Part shown: positions 1 to 9,173 of the stretch, one piece after another
Layout: each line of letters begins with the position of its first letter
Numbering within the stretch: position 1 is the stretch's first letter
Source of the DNA: Paraburkholderia phenazinium
Lineage (GTDB): Bacteria; Pseudomonadota; Gammaproteobacteria; Burkholderiales; Burkholderiaceae
Assembly: GCF_900142845.1 (NCBI RefSeq)
Contig: NZ_FSRU01000002.1
Coordinates: 2,914,001-2,978,000 of the forward strand
Direction: 5' to 3'
DNA: 64,000 nt
Program-made: the position numbers and the translations under genes
Notes under the pieces: model-generated
The model's database searches: none
Seen by the model: only the letters and a program-made list of their open reading frames with translations
Told to the model about the DNA's origin: nothing

Positions 1-809
1 TGAATCGGCAACTCGCGCGGCGGCACCTGGTCGACGAGCAGCGGCACCAGCCGGCCCGCGGCGAGATCGTCGCCGATCACTTCCGTGCCAAGCATCGCAA
101 TCCCGGCGCCTTGCAGCACGATGACCCGTTGCGCCTCCAGGTGATTGACGATCAGGTTGCCGGACAGCCGCACACGCGGCCCGCCTTCCGCGCCTGAAGG
201 GCCGAGTTCCGGCGCAGCGACGCCCGCGTACTGCAGATAATTGTGGCGCGACAGATCGGCAATGCGGGTGGGCGTGCCATGGCGGCGCAAGTAGTCGGGC
301 GACGCGCACAGCACCAGGTGCGCCGTCGCAATCTGCCGCGCAATCAGCGACGACGACTTCAAGCCCGACGGCGAGGCGCGAATCGCGACGTCGAACCCCT
401 CGTCGATCAGTTCGACAACGCGATCGGACAACGTGATTTCCACCGTGACCTGCGGATACTGCGCCGCGTAGTCGGCCACCGCGCTCATCACACGGCTCAG
501 GCCAAACGCCGACAGCGACGACACCCGCAGCCTCCCCTGCGGCACGACGCTCGCGGCGCCGACCGCCTGTTCCGCTTCGTCGAGTTCGGTCAGCACCTGG
601 CTCAGCCGTTCGTAATACTCACGACCCGCCTCGGTGGGCGCGACGCGCCGGGTGGTGCGGTTCAGGAGCCGCGCACCGAGCTGCTGCTCCAGATGCATCA
701 CGTGCTTGCTCGCCATCGCCGCGGACATCTCCATGCGCTCGGCCGCGCCGACGAAGCTCCCCACTTCGACGACGTGGCGAAACACTTTCATGCTGACCAA
801 GGTATCCAT
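1..809 (-). CDS. LysR-family transcriptional regulator (3' end cut by window)
   Basis: Reading the minus strand from the ATG at 809 gives a protein starting MDTLVSMKVFRHVVEVGSF, a winged helix-turn-helix typical of LysR regulators. The HTH lies around residues 18-37, followed by the usual RTTRRVAPTEAGREYYER stretch. The effector domain begins near residue 90 (GRLRVSSLSAFGLSRVM) and stays open to the window edge, so the C-terminus is missing. Of the expected roughly 300 residues, about 269 are present. The porin downstream of its start is transcribed in the same direction and separated by a strong hairpin, so the two are probably independent. The target is unknown. Confidence 0.93.
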   Translation of the reverse strand, partial: MDTLVSMKVFRHVVEVGSFVGAAERMEMSAAMASKHVMHLEQQLGARLLNRTTRRVAPTEAGREYYERLSQVLTELDEAEQAVGAASVVPQGRLRVSSLSAFGLSRVMSAVADYAAQYPQVTVEITLSDRVVELIDEGFDVAIRASPSGLKSSSLIARQIATAHLVLCASPDYLRRHGTPTRIADLSRHNYLQYAGVAAPELGPSGAEGGPRVRLSGNLIVNHLEAQRVIVLQGAGIAMLGTEVIGDDLAAGRLVPLLVDQVPPRELPI

Positions 810-911
810 GGCAATCGCTCGTGCGAGGAATCAATCGACGCCATTTTGCCGTCTTTATCAAAGCAGTGTGAGCAAACCAGTCTTATCGCCCCTTTCCGTT
901 TCCAGAAGCGA

Positions 912-943
912 CAAACCCCGCCTTCTCACGAAGGCGGGGTTTG
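912..943 (-). terminator. Strong hairpin terminator after the porin gene
   Basis: A 14-bp perfect stem (912-925 pairing with 930-943) closes a TCAC loop. It lies about 75 bases past the porin stop codon on the minus strand and upstream of the LysR gene. The T run after the stem is short, and the stem is symmetric, so it may act in both directions. Confidence 0.75.
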
Positions 944-1017
944 CGAAGCACAACGCGTCGCAGCCGGGGATGCGCTCAAGAGAACACCGGGCCGGGCCGC
1001 TTCAGGTTCGAGGATGC

Positions 1018-2109
1018 TCAGAACTTCGTGCGGATACCCACGCCGTACGTGTTGCCCGAGGTCTGGCTGGTGTAGTGGTCGTACATATAAGCCGCGTAGA
1101 CGTCCGTGCGCTTGGAGAGCGGATAGTCGTAGCCGAGCGCCGCCGTCTCACGCGTCTGGTCCAGGCCGCTGCCGTCGCGCGAGTACGCGTACGAAGCCAT
1201 GATCGTGCCGGGGCCGGCCGGCACCGTGACGCCGCCCTGGGCGGTGTTCACATGCCAGCTGCCCGTGGTCTGGTCGTTGTACGTGTACATGTACTGACCG
1301 TAGAACTTGATGAACTTCAGGTCGAAGGTGGCGCCGAACTGGGCCACGCTCTGGCTCTTCATGTCCGGCAGGCCGACGCTCTGCGCGAGGCCGGTGAGGT
1401 CGCCCGGATTGTTGTTGAAGTTCACGTACTGGTACACACCGGTCAAGGCGAACGGGCCATGGAAGTACAGGAACTGGGCGCTCCACTTCTTCGCGCCGTT
1501 ATCCCCGGCCGTATTGCCGAGCGCGTACATCACGTTGGCGCTCAAGCCATTGAAGTTCGGCGACGAATACTCCACCGCGTTGTTCCAGCCCGAATCGCCG
1601 ACCACGCCCTGATCGGTCGTGTAGGTCGGGAACGTGCCGAGGCCGAGGTACGTGTGCCATACCATCGGCGAGAATTCGTACGAGTCGACGAACGGGTTGA
1701 ACAGGATGGTCGACACGAACAGCGGCGTCGTCAGGCGTCCGGCCGTCACCGTGCCGTATGGCGATTCGATACCCACATAGGCGTTACGCGAGAACATCGT
1801 ATCGCCCGTGAAGCGGCCGTACTGGCCGTTCTGCGCCAGGAAGAAGCCTTCGAGCGTGAAGATCGCCTTGTAGCCGCCGCCCAGATCCTCCGCTCCCTTC
1901 ATACCCCAGTAGGACGTCGACATACCGCCGCCGGACACCTCCGCTGCGCTTTTGCCGTCCGGGAATTTCTGCACGCCGACCCATTCGTCGACCTGACCGT
2001 ACAGTTGCACGCTCGATTGTGCGAACGCCGTCGATGCACCCGCCAGAAGGCCGGCGACCACGCTGGCCTTGAGAGTTGTTTTGAGCGCACGGCGGTAGTT
2101 TGTATTCAT
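1018..2109 (-). CDS. Gram-negative porin, OmpC-type (363 aa)
   Basis: The protein is a trimeric 16-strand outer-membrane beta-barrel porin of the Burkholderia/Neisseria type, expected to let small hydrophilic solutes diffuse across the outer membrane. A Sec signal peptide (residues 1-30, ending AGASTAFA) precedes mature QSSVQLYGQVDEW, the standard first strand. The body has alternating aromatic strands and ends in the C-terminal phenylalanine (GIRTKF) needed by the BAM complex. I chose the ATG at 2109 because AGGAG lies just upstream of it; an ATG seven codons further upstream has no such site and would spoil the signal peptide. Transcribed alone, with its own terminator. Substrate specificity cannot be read from the sequence. 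Confidence 0.96.
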   Translation of the reverse strand: MNTNYRRALKTTLKASVVAGLLAGASTAFAQSSVQLYGQVDEWVGVQKFPDGKSAAEVSGGGMSTSYWGMKGAEDLGGGYKAIFTLEGFFLAQNGQYGRFTGDTMFSRNAYVGIESPYGTVTAGRLTTPLFVSTILFNPFVDSYEFSPMVWHTYLGLGTFPTYTTDQGVVGDSGWNNAVEYSSPNFNGLSANVMYALGNTAGDNGAKKWSAQFLYFHGPFALTGVYQYVNFNNNPGDLTGLAQSVGLPDMKSQSVAQFGATFDLKFIKFYGQYMYTYNDQTTGSWHVNTAQGGVTVPAGPGTIMASYAYSRDGSGLDQTRETAALGYDYPLSKRTDVYAAYMYDHYTSQTSGNTYGVGIRTKF

Positions 2110-2696
2110 GGGTTCTCCTGTCTTTGTCAAAAGGGGGTATGGCTGTGCGGCGGGGAGCTCGCGCCAACGGTTTCTTGGTCGTCCGTTAGATCACCGAGCT
2201 AATCTGGGCGAGACCATCTTTGCGGACCATTTTTGTGGACAAAAATATGGGTTGTTATTGCCGGTATATCGGTCTGATTAGTTTTGTCGTTTATCGGACT
2301 GCTAAAGCACGGTGGCCTTTCGCCGGCACCCCCGTATCACGTCCCTAATAACGGGCTGTGAGGCCCGCCAGGACTGCTGCGCAAAGACGGATAACGGCTC
2401 AGGCGCCGCGCCGATGACCGATTACGGGCAAAGACACGAAATTTGACGATCAGGAGGGAGGCGACGTAGGGCGTTGTCACGAAAGTGTGGCGTGCATACG
2501 TCACTTATTTGGATGGGATCAGCGACAGCGGCCGGCGCGAAGGCTGGCTGACGGATTGAAAGCTACGGAAAAGGGTAGTGACGACCGCAGAACGCGGCAG
2601 TGCGCCGGTTGACTCAGGCTGGGTCAGTACGACGTTCGAAGGCTGAAAGCCTCACCGCGACGCAGGCGAGGATACGTTGAACACGCCGGGATAAGG
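2110..2696. other. Intergenic region upstream of the porin gene
   Basis: About 590 bases without a convincing gene. The only structured element I see is the TTTTTGT/ACAAAAA inverted repeat at 2230-2245, listed separately. A small hairpin (CGGGC/GCCCG, near 2352-2367) lacks a T run. Confidence 0.6.
2230..2245. promoter_or_regulatory. Inverted repeat upstream of porin, possible operator
   Basis: Two perfect 7-bp arms, TTTTTGT and ACAAAAA, flank GG. It lies about 120 bases upstream of the porin start codon, where a regulator or an UP-like A/T element could act. No -10/-35 pair could be tied to it with certainty. Confidence 0.35.
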
Positions 2697-3218
2697 TTAA
2701 TTGCGGTAGGGGGTGGGCGCCGGTGGCCGCCCCATGTACTCGTCCGGCGGGCGGGGGACGGGACGCGTCGCCCCGCGCTCCTCGTTGTAGCGGGCCACGT
2801 CGGCGCGGATCGAGCCCGCACGCACCATCGACTCGTCTTCCGGCGGACGCGGCACCGAGCGCGTCTCGGCGCTCACGGTAGTAATGGATCCGGCGTACTG
2901 GAAGCCGTTGCGCGGATCGGCGCGGCTGTCGCCGCGATAACCGCCGCCGGCCACCCGCTGCGGTTGCGGCGCGTTGTAGCCGCCGCGGACATTGCCCGCG
3001 CCATGCGCAAGCCGGACATTGCGGTCAACAGGCGCGCCGCGTTCTGCACGGGCATTGGCATTGCGTGCATCGTGCGGGACGCCGGCGCGAGCGAAACCAC
3101 CGCCCTGACCGCCGCCATGCGGCATCTGGGGCGCTCTCGCGGAGGCGAGCGAACAGAGCGCAGTCACGACTGCGCCCAGAACCCACCGCCTTGTTTTCGC
3201 CAAACCTGCGTCCACCAT
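2697..3218 (-). CDS. Small secreted/periplasmic protein of unknown function (173 aa)
   Basis: I do not recognise a named family. The N-terminus (MVDAGLAKTRRWVLGAVVTALCSLASA) looks like a Sec signal peptide cleaved near residue 27. The mature part is low in hydrophobic residues and rich in Gly, Arg, Asn and Pro (GGGQGGGF, then two RPVPRPP-like stretches near the C-terminus), so it is probably largely disordered. The start at 3218 is supported by AGGTGA four bases upstream. It stands alone between two long intergenic regions. Confidence 0.6.
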   Translation of the reverse strand: MVDAGLAKTRRWVLGAVVTALCSLASARAPQMPHGGGQGGGFARAGVPHDARNANARAERGAPVDRNVRLAHGAGNVRGGYNAPQPQRVAGGGYRGDSRADPRNGFQYAGSITTVSAETRSVPRPPEDESMVRAGSIRADVARYNEERGATRPVPRPPDEYMGRPPAPTPYRN

Positions 3219-3790
3219 GATTCACCTGCTCGAAGACCCGCCTGAAGCCTGCCGTTCGAGCTGCGGCGAGACTTGTTCCAGGATTTGCGAACCGCGTCGG
3301 TCTTTCCGAGGCGGATGCATCCCATTGGCCTTTGATCAGTAATTTATGGGTCGCTCCGAGGGGTGTCGAGCCAAAAAGTGTTAGGCCCGACACTGCCTTG
3401 TAACACCGTGTTACTGCGACGTTTTTTCACGACAAAGGCCTTGCGTGAGGGCCCTGTTGGGGCTTCCAGATTGCCTCGTCGGACGGCCCAAACGACCGTC
3501 CCAAAGGGCCGGATTCCGTCGGTAGAAAACGCCTGGAAAAGGACGCACGCAGCACTCAAACGGAGAGGGTTCCATGGCCTTCGTTACGCAATACCGACCA
3601 CCCTGCCGCGACCATCCGGCGCGGTGGTTGCGAGTCCGTCACATGCACTACCCGCATCAATCGATTCCGCAAATGAATTTGCATTTTTAATCGCTTTCCA
3701 TTACTAATGGACCCTCCCCTTACAGCAAACGGCCCGTGCCAGTGCGCACGCGTTTTTGCATTTCCGCCTTACCCGTATTGAGATTCCGAA
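3219..3790. other. Intergenic region, nothing clear
   Basis: About 570 bases between two divergently transcribed genes. Short open frames in it lack coding character. It must hold the promoters of both neighbours, but I could not place -10/-35 elements with confidence. Confidence 0.5.
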
Positions 3791-4816
3791 ATGGCTCGCC
3801 CGAAACTGCTTCCCGATAACTTCACGTTGTGCCTTGTCTGCACGGTGGTCCTCGCCAGCCTGCTGCCGGTGCATGGGCAGGCGGCCGTCGGCTTCAACTG
3901 GTTGACGAATATCGCCGTCGGCCTGCTGTTTTTCCTGCACGGCGCCAAGCTTTCGCGCGAAGCGATCGTGGCGGGCGCGACGCACTGGCGCCTGCATCTC
4001 GTCGTTCTGCTGAGCACGTTTGCGCTGTTTCCACTGCTCGGGCTCGCGCTCAAACCGCTGCTTTCGCCCCTTGTCACGCCTGCGCTCTACGCCGGCGTCC
4101 TCTTCCTCTGTACGCTGCCATCGACGGTCCAGTCGTCCATCGCGTTCACTTCGATTGCCAAAGGCAACGTGCCTGCCGCCGTCTGCAGCGCGTCGGCGTC
4201 GAGCCTGCTCGGCATCTTCATCACGCCGGCGCTCGTCAGTCTGGTGGTCACGAATCAGGCAGCCGGCGGCACGTCCGCCTGGCATACCGTCTGGAACATC
4301 GTGCTGCAGTTGCTGGTGCCGTTCGTGGCCGGACAGTTGTTGCGGCCGGTGATCGGCAAATGGATCGAACGCAACCGCGGCGTGCTGAAGTTCGTGGACC
4401 AGGGCTCGATCCTGCTCGTGGTGTACGGCGCGTTCAGCGAAGCCGTCAACGAGGGCCTGTGGCGTCATACGTCGCTTGGCGCGCTGGGCGGTCTGGTGTT
4501 GATCAATGTCGTGTTGCTGGCGCTCGCGCTGACCGTCACGATGTTCACCAGCAAGCGGCTCGGCTTCAACCGCGCGGACCAGATCACCATCATCTTCTGC
4601 GGCTCGAAGAAGAGCCTCGCCGCCGGCGTGCCCATGGCGAAGGTCATCTTCGCCTCGCACGCGGTGGGAGCTGTCGTACTGCCGCTGATGCTGTTTCATC
4701 AGATCCAGCTGATGGTGTGCGCCGCGCTCGCGCAACGCTGGGGCGCGCGCGACACCAGTGGCGAAAGCCACGCCGCCGCAGAGGAACGCCCCGCGGCTGC
4801 GGTTGCGCGCCGCTAG
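3791..4816 (+). CDS. SBF-like (bile acid:sodium symporter superfamily) transporter, 341 aa
   Basis: An inner-membrane protein with about ten hydrophobic segments, of the SBF-like family (YfeH type) related to bile acid:Na+ symporters and the ArsB/Acr3 fold. Family landmarks seen include an early GLLFFLHGAKLS segment and the conserved crossover regions LPSTVQSSIAFTSIAKGN and IIFCGSKKSLAAGVPMAK, which carry the polar residues that bind the substrate in this fold. Length is normal for the family. The substrate is unknown; members are often named after bile acids although bacteria use them for other organic anions. A clear terminator follows. No strong ribosome-binding site is visible before the ATG at 3791. 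Confidence 0.88.
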   Translation: MARPKLLPDNFTLCLVCTVVLASLLPVHGQAAVGFNWLTNIAVGLLFFLHGAKLSREAIVAGATHWRLHLVVLLSTFALFPLLGLALKPLLSPLVTPALYAGVLFLCTLPSTVQSSIAFTSIAKGNVPAAVCSASASSLLGIFITPALVSLVVTNQAAGGTSAWHTVWNIVLQLLVPFVAGQLLRPVIGKWIERNRGVLKFVDQGSILLVVYGAFSEAVNEGLWRHTSLGALGGLVLINVVLLALALTVTMFTSKRLGFNRADQITIIFCGSKKSLAAGVPMAKVIFASHAVGAVVLPLMLFHQIQLMVCAALAQRWGARDTSGESHAAAEERPAAAVARR

Positions 4817-4875
4817 CGCATTGCTGTACGAGTCGAACAAGAGATTCATAAGCTCCTCCCTGAGCCTGTTTGAAG

Positions 4876-4899
4876 AAAGCCGCCGTCGAGCGGCTTTTT
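4876..4899 (+). terminator. Rho-independent terminator after the SBF-like gene
   Basis: An 8-bp stem (4876-4883 with 4890-4897, AAAGCCGC/GCGGCTTT) is followed by TTTTT on the plus strand, 60 bases after the stop codon. Confidence 0.85.
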
Positions 4900-5051
4900 C
4901 GTTATTTCACGCCTAAACGCGCGCGCCGTCGCCCTGGCCTGATGGCATAGGCCAAGGTGACGGGCTTACCGGTGAGATGTCACCAAAGATTCACTTAATT
5001 TATCCGCGGCGCTGCCGATAAGCTGACGGTCCACCGTTTTGGCCCACTGCC

Positions 5052-6896
5052 ATGCCACTTCGCTCGTCCCCTCGATACGGAGCGCCCAGCATCGAGGATT
5101 TGATCGCCCGGCGTGATTTGTCCGCCGTATTCCAACCCATTGTCGATTTCGACGACGGAGCGATTCTCGGCTATGAGGGGCTGATTCGCGGACCGGCGGG
5201 CTCTCCGCTCGAGACTCCCTTCGCTCTGTTCGCCCAGGCGAACGCCGAGGGTTGCGTCATTGCGCTGGAGCGGGCTGCCGCGCGCACCTGCATCGAGGCC
5301 TTCGCGCGCCTCGCGTGCGAGGGCCAGCTGTTCCTCAACTTCAGCGCGGGCGCGCTGCGGCAAATCGCGGATGCCTCGGATGACACGCTCGCCGTACTGC
5401 GGCACGCCGGCATCGAACCCGGGCGGATCGTGATCGAGTTGACCGAGCAAAGCGCGATTCCCGACGTCGGCAGCTTCCTGCCGGTGCTCGCGACGCTGCG
5501 CACCGCCGGCGCGCAATTCGCCCTGGACGACTACGGCACCGCGAACGCCAGCATGAACCTGTGGGTGCGGCTGCAACCGGACGTCGTGAAGATCGACCGC
5601 TTCTTTATTCACGACATCGCGAGCGACCCGCTGAAGTTCGAAGCCGTGCGCGCGATGCAGCACTTCGCCAACGCGAGCGGCGCGAAACTCGTGGCGGAAG
5701 GGATCGAAAACGAAGCGGACCTGATCGTCGTGCGCGACATGGGGATTGGCTGCGGGCAAGGCTATTTCTTCGGCCGCCCCAACGCGCAGCCCGCGCGCAT
5801 GGTCGCCGACGACGCACGCCAGGCGATCCGCGCCGGCCATATCGCGGTGTTCCCGGAAACCACCCGCTCGGGCGGCGCTTCGCCGTCGGGCGGCATGGCC
5901 TCCGCGAAGATGCTGGTGCATGCGCCGGCCTTGCAGCGCCACGCCACCAACAACGACGTGCTCGAACTGTTCAACCGCTTGCCCGACCTGCACGCGGTGG
6001 CTGTGGTCGAACACGACGAGCCGGTCGCGCTGATCAACCGGCGCAGCTTCATGGACCGCTATGCCCTGCCGTATCACCGCGAGCTGTTCGGTAAGCGGCC
6101 CTGCCTGCTGTTTGCGAATGCGTCGCCGGTGATCATCGAAAAATCGATGACCGTCGAGCAGATGGCCAAGCTGCTAGCCAGCGACGACCAGCGCTACCTG
6201 GCGGATGGTTTCGTGATCACCGACAACGGCAAATATGCGGGCCTCGGCACCGGCGAGAAACTCGTGCGCGCGGTCACGGAGGTACGCATCGAAGCGGCGC
6301 GCTACGCGAATCCGCTGACCTTCCTGCCCGGCAACATTCCGATCAGTTCGCACATCTCGCGCCTGCTCGGCAACGACGCCGGGTTCTACGCCTGCTACGT
6401 CGATCTGAATCACTTCAAGCCCTTCAACGACCAGTACGGCTACTGGCAAGGCGACGAAGTCCTCAAATTCGCGGCGGCGGTGCTCGCCGACGTGTGCGAT
6501 CCGACGCGCGACTTCCTTGGCCACGTGGGCGGCGACGATTTCCTGATCCTGTTCCAGAGCGACGACTGGCAGGAGCGTGTACTGCGTGCGATTCATGTGT
6601 TCAACGAAGGCGCACAACGCTTCTACGCGCCCGACGACCGCCTGGCCGGCGGCATTCACGGTGAAGACCGGCGCGGCAATCCGACCTTCTTCGGCTTTGT
6701 CACGATGGCGATTGGCTGCGTGCACGTCGAATCCGACGGCGGTCCGACGCTGTATAGCAGCGAGGAAATTGCGTCGGTGGCCGCGCTGGCCAAGCGGCGG
6801 GCGAAGCAGGACGTGTCGGGCTTTGTGCTGATCGAGGCGGATGAGAGCGCGGCTTTGTTGAAAGGGCACGCGGAGCCGCCACAGTTGGCGAGTTAG
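5052..6896 (+). CDS. EAL-CBS-GGDEF protein, probable c-di-GMP phosphodiesterase (614 aa)
   Basis: A soluble three-part signalling protein. Residues about 15-255 form an EAL domain. The signature is EGL rather than EAL, but metal and substrate residues are kept: FLNFS (Asn), IELTE (Glu), ALDDYG (Asp-Asp), VKIDR (Lys), AEGIE (Glu) and QGYFFGRP (Gln). I therefore expect c-di-GMP hydrolysis. Residues about 285-420 resemble a CBS pair, which could sense adenine nucleotides. The C-terminal GGDEF domain carries GGDDF, replacing the catalytic Glu with Asp, and the inhibitory RxxD site is not intact (PTRD). It is therefore likely a regulatory, GTP-binding or degenerate module. The order EAL first, GGDEF last is the reverse of the usual hybrid. 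No signal peptide or membrane segment is seen. Confidence 0.9.
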   Translation: MPLRSSPRYGAPSIEDLIARRDLSAVFQPIVDFDDGAILGYEGLIRGPAGSPLETPFALFAQANAEGCVIALERAAARTCIEAFARLACEGQLFLNFSAGALRQIADASDDTLAVLRHAGIEPGRIVIELTEQSAIPDVGSFLPVLATLRTAGAQFALDDYGTANASMNLWVRLQPDVVKIDRFFIHDIASDPLKFEAVRAMQHFANASGAKLVAEGIENEADLIVVRDMGIGCGQGYFFGRPNAQPARMVADDARQAIRAGHIAVFPETTRSGGASPSGGMASAKMLVHAPALQRHATNNDVLELFNRLPDLHAVAVVEHDEPVALINRRSFMDRYALPYHRELFGKRPCLLFANASPVIIEKSMTVEQMAKLLASDDQRYLADGFVITDNGKYAGLGTGEKLVRAVTEVRIEAARYANPLTFLPGNIPISSHISRLLGNDAGFYACYVDLNHFKPFNDQYGYWQGDEVLKFAAAVLADVCDPTRDFLGHVGGDDFLILFQSDDWQERVLRAIHVFNEGAQRFYAPDDRLAGGIHGEDRRGNPTFFGFVTMAIGCVHVESDGGPTLYSSEEIASVAALAKRRAKQDVSGFVLIEADESAALLKGHAEPPQLAS

Positions 6897-7009
6897 TGGC
6901 GTGGGTAACGTGGGGTACTCACGGTTCCTGCAGGTGGAAACAGCAGATGCGGCTGCGTGAGTTCGTATGCCCCGTTCCTGGCTGGGAGAGGCACGTACTG
7001 ATACGCCTT

Positions 7010-8365
7010 TCAGCTCGACGCCGCTTCCTGAGCCAGTTTCCGAATGTCCGGGTCCGCGTCGTGCAAGCACTCCGAAATGATTGCAGGCGCCAGCACGCCT
7101 CTTTCGCTCATCATGCTTACCGTTCCACATCGGCACAGCGTACAAGGATTATTTTCATAATCCCCAATGAGCGCTTCCAGGAGATCGCAAGACTCGTTCT
7201 CACGGCACATTCTCGCAATGCTGAAGCCGATCGCATGAGCCTCGCCATCACTCGCGGAAATGCCTGACAACGCAGATCTCACGAGAAGGGCGTCTTCATT
7301 GCGATAGTGTTTTACGAGCGTTTCCATACCGTCCGATACGGCCTTCGCGGATCGCGCAGAACGCAGGGCCGCGCGCGCGAAATTGCCCACGCTCGGATCG
7401 TGGCACTGTGCAAGTGCAGTAATTGCTGCGGCGCGAATCTTGTCGTGATCTGATTCCGCCAGCTTCCATATCGCAGGATGCAATTCCGGTAGCATTGCTG
7501 CGCGGAAAACCCACAGCAGTCGCAAGCAGACCTTCTCATCGCTTTCGTTGATCAAACGAAGCCAGACTACTTTCAGTTCGTCCACAGTCGCGTATTTGCC
7601 GAAGCGCGTGTATTTGAATGACGTGTCACCGACGCCCGCTGCCGCGTCAGCGAGTATTTTCTCGAGTGGAAACTCGCGACGCGAACTCTCCCTTCGCTCC
7701 TCGTCGCGCAGAGGCACCTTGTCTGTCTGAAACTCACGCTCCCACGACTGCTCACTGTTCCAGAAAGCGCCGATTGCTTCATCGGATACCGCGAGTTGCT
7801 CAAGCACAGCATCTGCCGATTCTCGAAGACCCGATTCACCCGCGAGGTGATATGGAAACGGCAACCTCTCCTCGGAGCTCTCAAGCAACGACCGTCCAAA
7901 ACGTCGCGCCAGTTCCACAACGGCATCGACACCGTCCAACAAAACAAGTGCATTGCAACCGAACTGATCGCCCTCAAGCACAAACGACTGATCGCCCTCA
8001 AGCACAAACGACTGATCGAGTACGCGACGTCGAAGTGCATTGGCTGCGATCTCGTCACCATGTATGGCCAGTTGCGCGGTCAATTCGCAAAGGTGTTCGA
8101 TATCGTTGTTGTCCGTTTCCTGGCGAAACGCGGACAGGATTGCCGATGCGAACACGGGATACTCCTCGCGTCCCTTGAACATGCTAAAGAGCCACGGCGC
8201 CCGACTCGACTCGCATTGCCGGTCGTATGCGGGGTTCTTCAGGCATGCTGCGAGAACAAGATCCGCGACTTCGGGCAGGCCGAAGTTTTGTACGTGCAAG
8301 AAGGCGCGGCCGTGACCTCGTTTGAGGGCAGTAGCAAATACTTCTTTTGAGAGGTGTTTGTGCAT
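7010..8365 (-). CDS. HEAT/armadillo-like repeat protein at the end of the toxin island (451 aa)
   Basis: No named family is certain. The sequence is built from repeated helix pairs typical of HEAT-like folds (for example IRAAAITALAQCHDPSVGNFA near residue 325 and VRSALSGISASDG near 370, then a last repeat DADPDIRKLAQEAASS). There is no signal peptide, so it is cytoplasmic. It follows the Imm50-like gene by about 100 bases on the same strand and is the last gene of the minus-strand toxin/immunity island, which makes an immunity or accessory role plausible but unproven. Residues around 120-135 contain an exact eight-residue tandem duplication (DQSFVLEG twice) encoded by a 24-bp DNA duplication. 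AGG sits about eight bases before the ATG. Confidence 0.7.
   Translation of the reverse strand: MHKHLSKEVFATALKRGHGRAFLHVQNFGLPEVADLVLAACLKNPAYDRQCESSRAPWLFSMFKGREEYPVFASAILSAFRQETDNNDIEHLCELTAQLAIHGDEIAANALRRRVLDQSFVLEGDQSFVLEGDQFGCNALVLLDGVDAVVELARRFGRSLLESSEERLPFPYHLAGESGLRESADAVLEQLAVSDEAIGAFWNSEQSWEREFQTDKVPLRDEERRESSRREFPLEKILADAAAGVGDTSFKYTRFGKYATVDELKVVWLRLINESDEKVCLRLLWVFRAAMLPELHPAIWKLAESDHDKIRAAAITALAQCHDPSVGNFARAALRSARSAKAVSDGMETLVKHYRNEDALLVRSALSGISASDGEAHAIGFSIARMCRENESCDLLEALIGDYENNPCTLCRCGTVSMMSERGVLAPAIISECLHDADPDIRKLAQEAASS
7964..8011. repeat. 24-bp perfect tandem duplication inside the HEAT-like gene
   Basis: Two head-to-tail identical 24-bp copies (7964-7987 and 7988-8011), each beginning CTGATCGCC on the plus strand. 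They keep the reading frame and duplicate eight residues (DQSFVLEG). It has the appearance of a recent slippage event. Confidence 0.95.
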
Positions 8366-8468
8366 TTTTTGACCTGTTATGCGGGCGCGGTCGATGGGCT
8401 AGATCGGAGGCGTTCTCGGAATGCTTCTCGACGCTCACGCAACCGCCCGTTGCAAGCTCGCCAGGGTA

Positions 8469-9113
8469 TTAGATGAACTCTTTGCCCGTATATGGCTCTA
8501 CCGACACCAATCGCACAACAGCGCAATGCAAGAAGATGGGGAGGCCCGCGGAAGGTTCGACGTCGACATCAATTCGACCATCGTCGCGCCTGCTGAATCG
8601 CATGTCATTTATCCAGTTTGGAACGTTCACTTCTTCCGTTGAAAATTCGTCCCCCGCTACGTCCTTGAGCTGAAATGTGAGTTTGCAATGCAAGTTTTCG
8701 CCGTTCCACTCCGGGTTGTCTTGGCCGCCATGATGAATGCACATCTCCATATCGGCTTGCTGCTTGTCACCCAAGGCGTAGCGACGTAGCGATACCTCCA
8801 GCAACTGCGCGTCGTGAAACGCAGGCCAATACCCGTAGATACGGCGAATCAGCCACCCGTCCGTGACTACACTTTCGTCAGTCTCCTGGTGGCGATTGAA
8901 TCGCTCCGATTCGTAGTGCTCAGGCAGACACTCGATTTGTTGTTCGATCAGCTCCCGCACGCGCGCTTCTGCCCCGTGTCGCGGACCTTCGAAGTCTAAT
9001 GGGCTCGCACCACTGCCGAACCAGCCTTCGCTTGATTCCCGCGCGACCTCAAAGCCGTATACATACGAACCGTCGCTACGCTGATAGACGTGATATCCAA
9101 TGTCGTAAGTCAA
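8469..9113 (-). CDS. Imm50-like immunity protein, cut from its 5' flank by IS66
   Basis: The readable frame covers 214 residues, starting TYDIGYHVYQRSDG and containing GYWPAFHDAQLLEVSL in its middle. That stretch resembles the 'WPSFHDAEVL' signature of Imm50-type immunity proteins from polymorphic-toxin loci. The family call is from memory of the motif and is moderate. The IS66 element ends six bases upstream of the first readable codon, which is TTG rather than ATG. Joining the sequence across the element (removing one 8-bp target copy) leaves the frame open back to an ATG at 11682, giving about 234 residues. The insertion therefore either truncates the protein by about 20 residues or removes its native promoter and ribosome-binding site. 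The original start cannot be decided from this copy alone. Confidence 0.65.
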   Translation of the reverse strand: MTYDIGYHVYQRSDGSYVYGFEVARESSEGWFGSGASPLDFEGPRHGAEARVRELIEQQIECLPEHYESERFNRHQETDESVVTDGWLIRRIYGYWPAFHDAQLLEVSLRRYALGDKQQADMEMCIHHGGQDNPEWNGENLHCKLTFQLKDVAGDEFSTEEVNVPNWINDMRFSRRDDGRIDVDVEPSAGLPIFLHCAVVRLVSVEPYTGKEFI

Positions 9114-9119
9114 TGCTCG
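9112..9119. repeat. Left target-site duplication of IS66
   Basis: AATGCTCG, identical to 11621-11628 on the other side of the element. Confidence 0.95.
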
Positions 9120-9173
9120 GTAAGCGGCTCGTCCTCACCGTCGTAGACGGTTGCTGCGATACACAGCAAAGTG

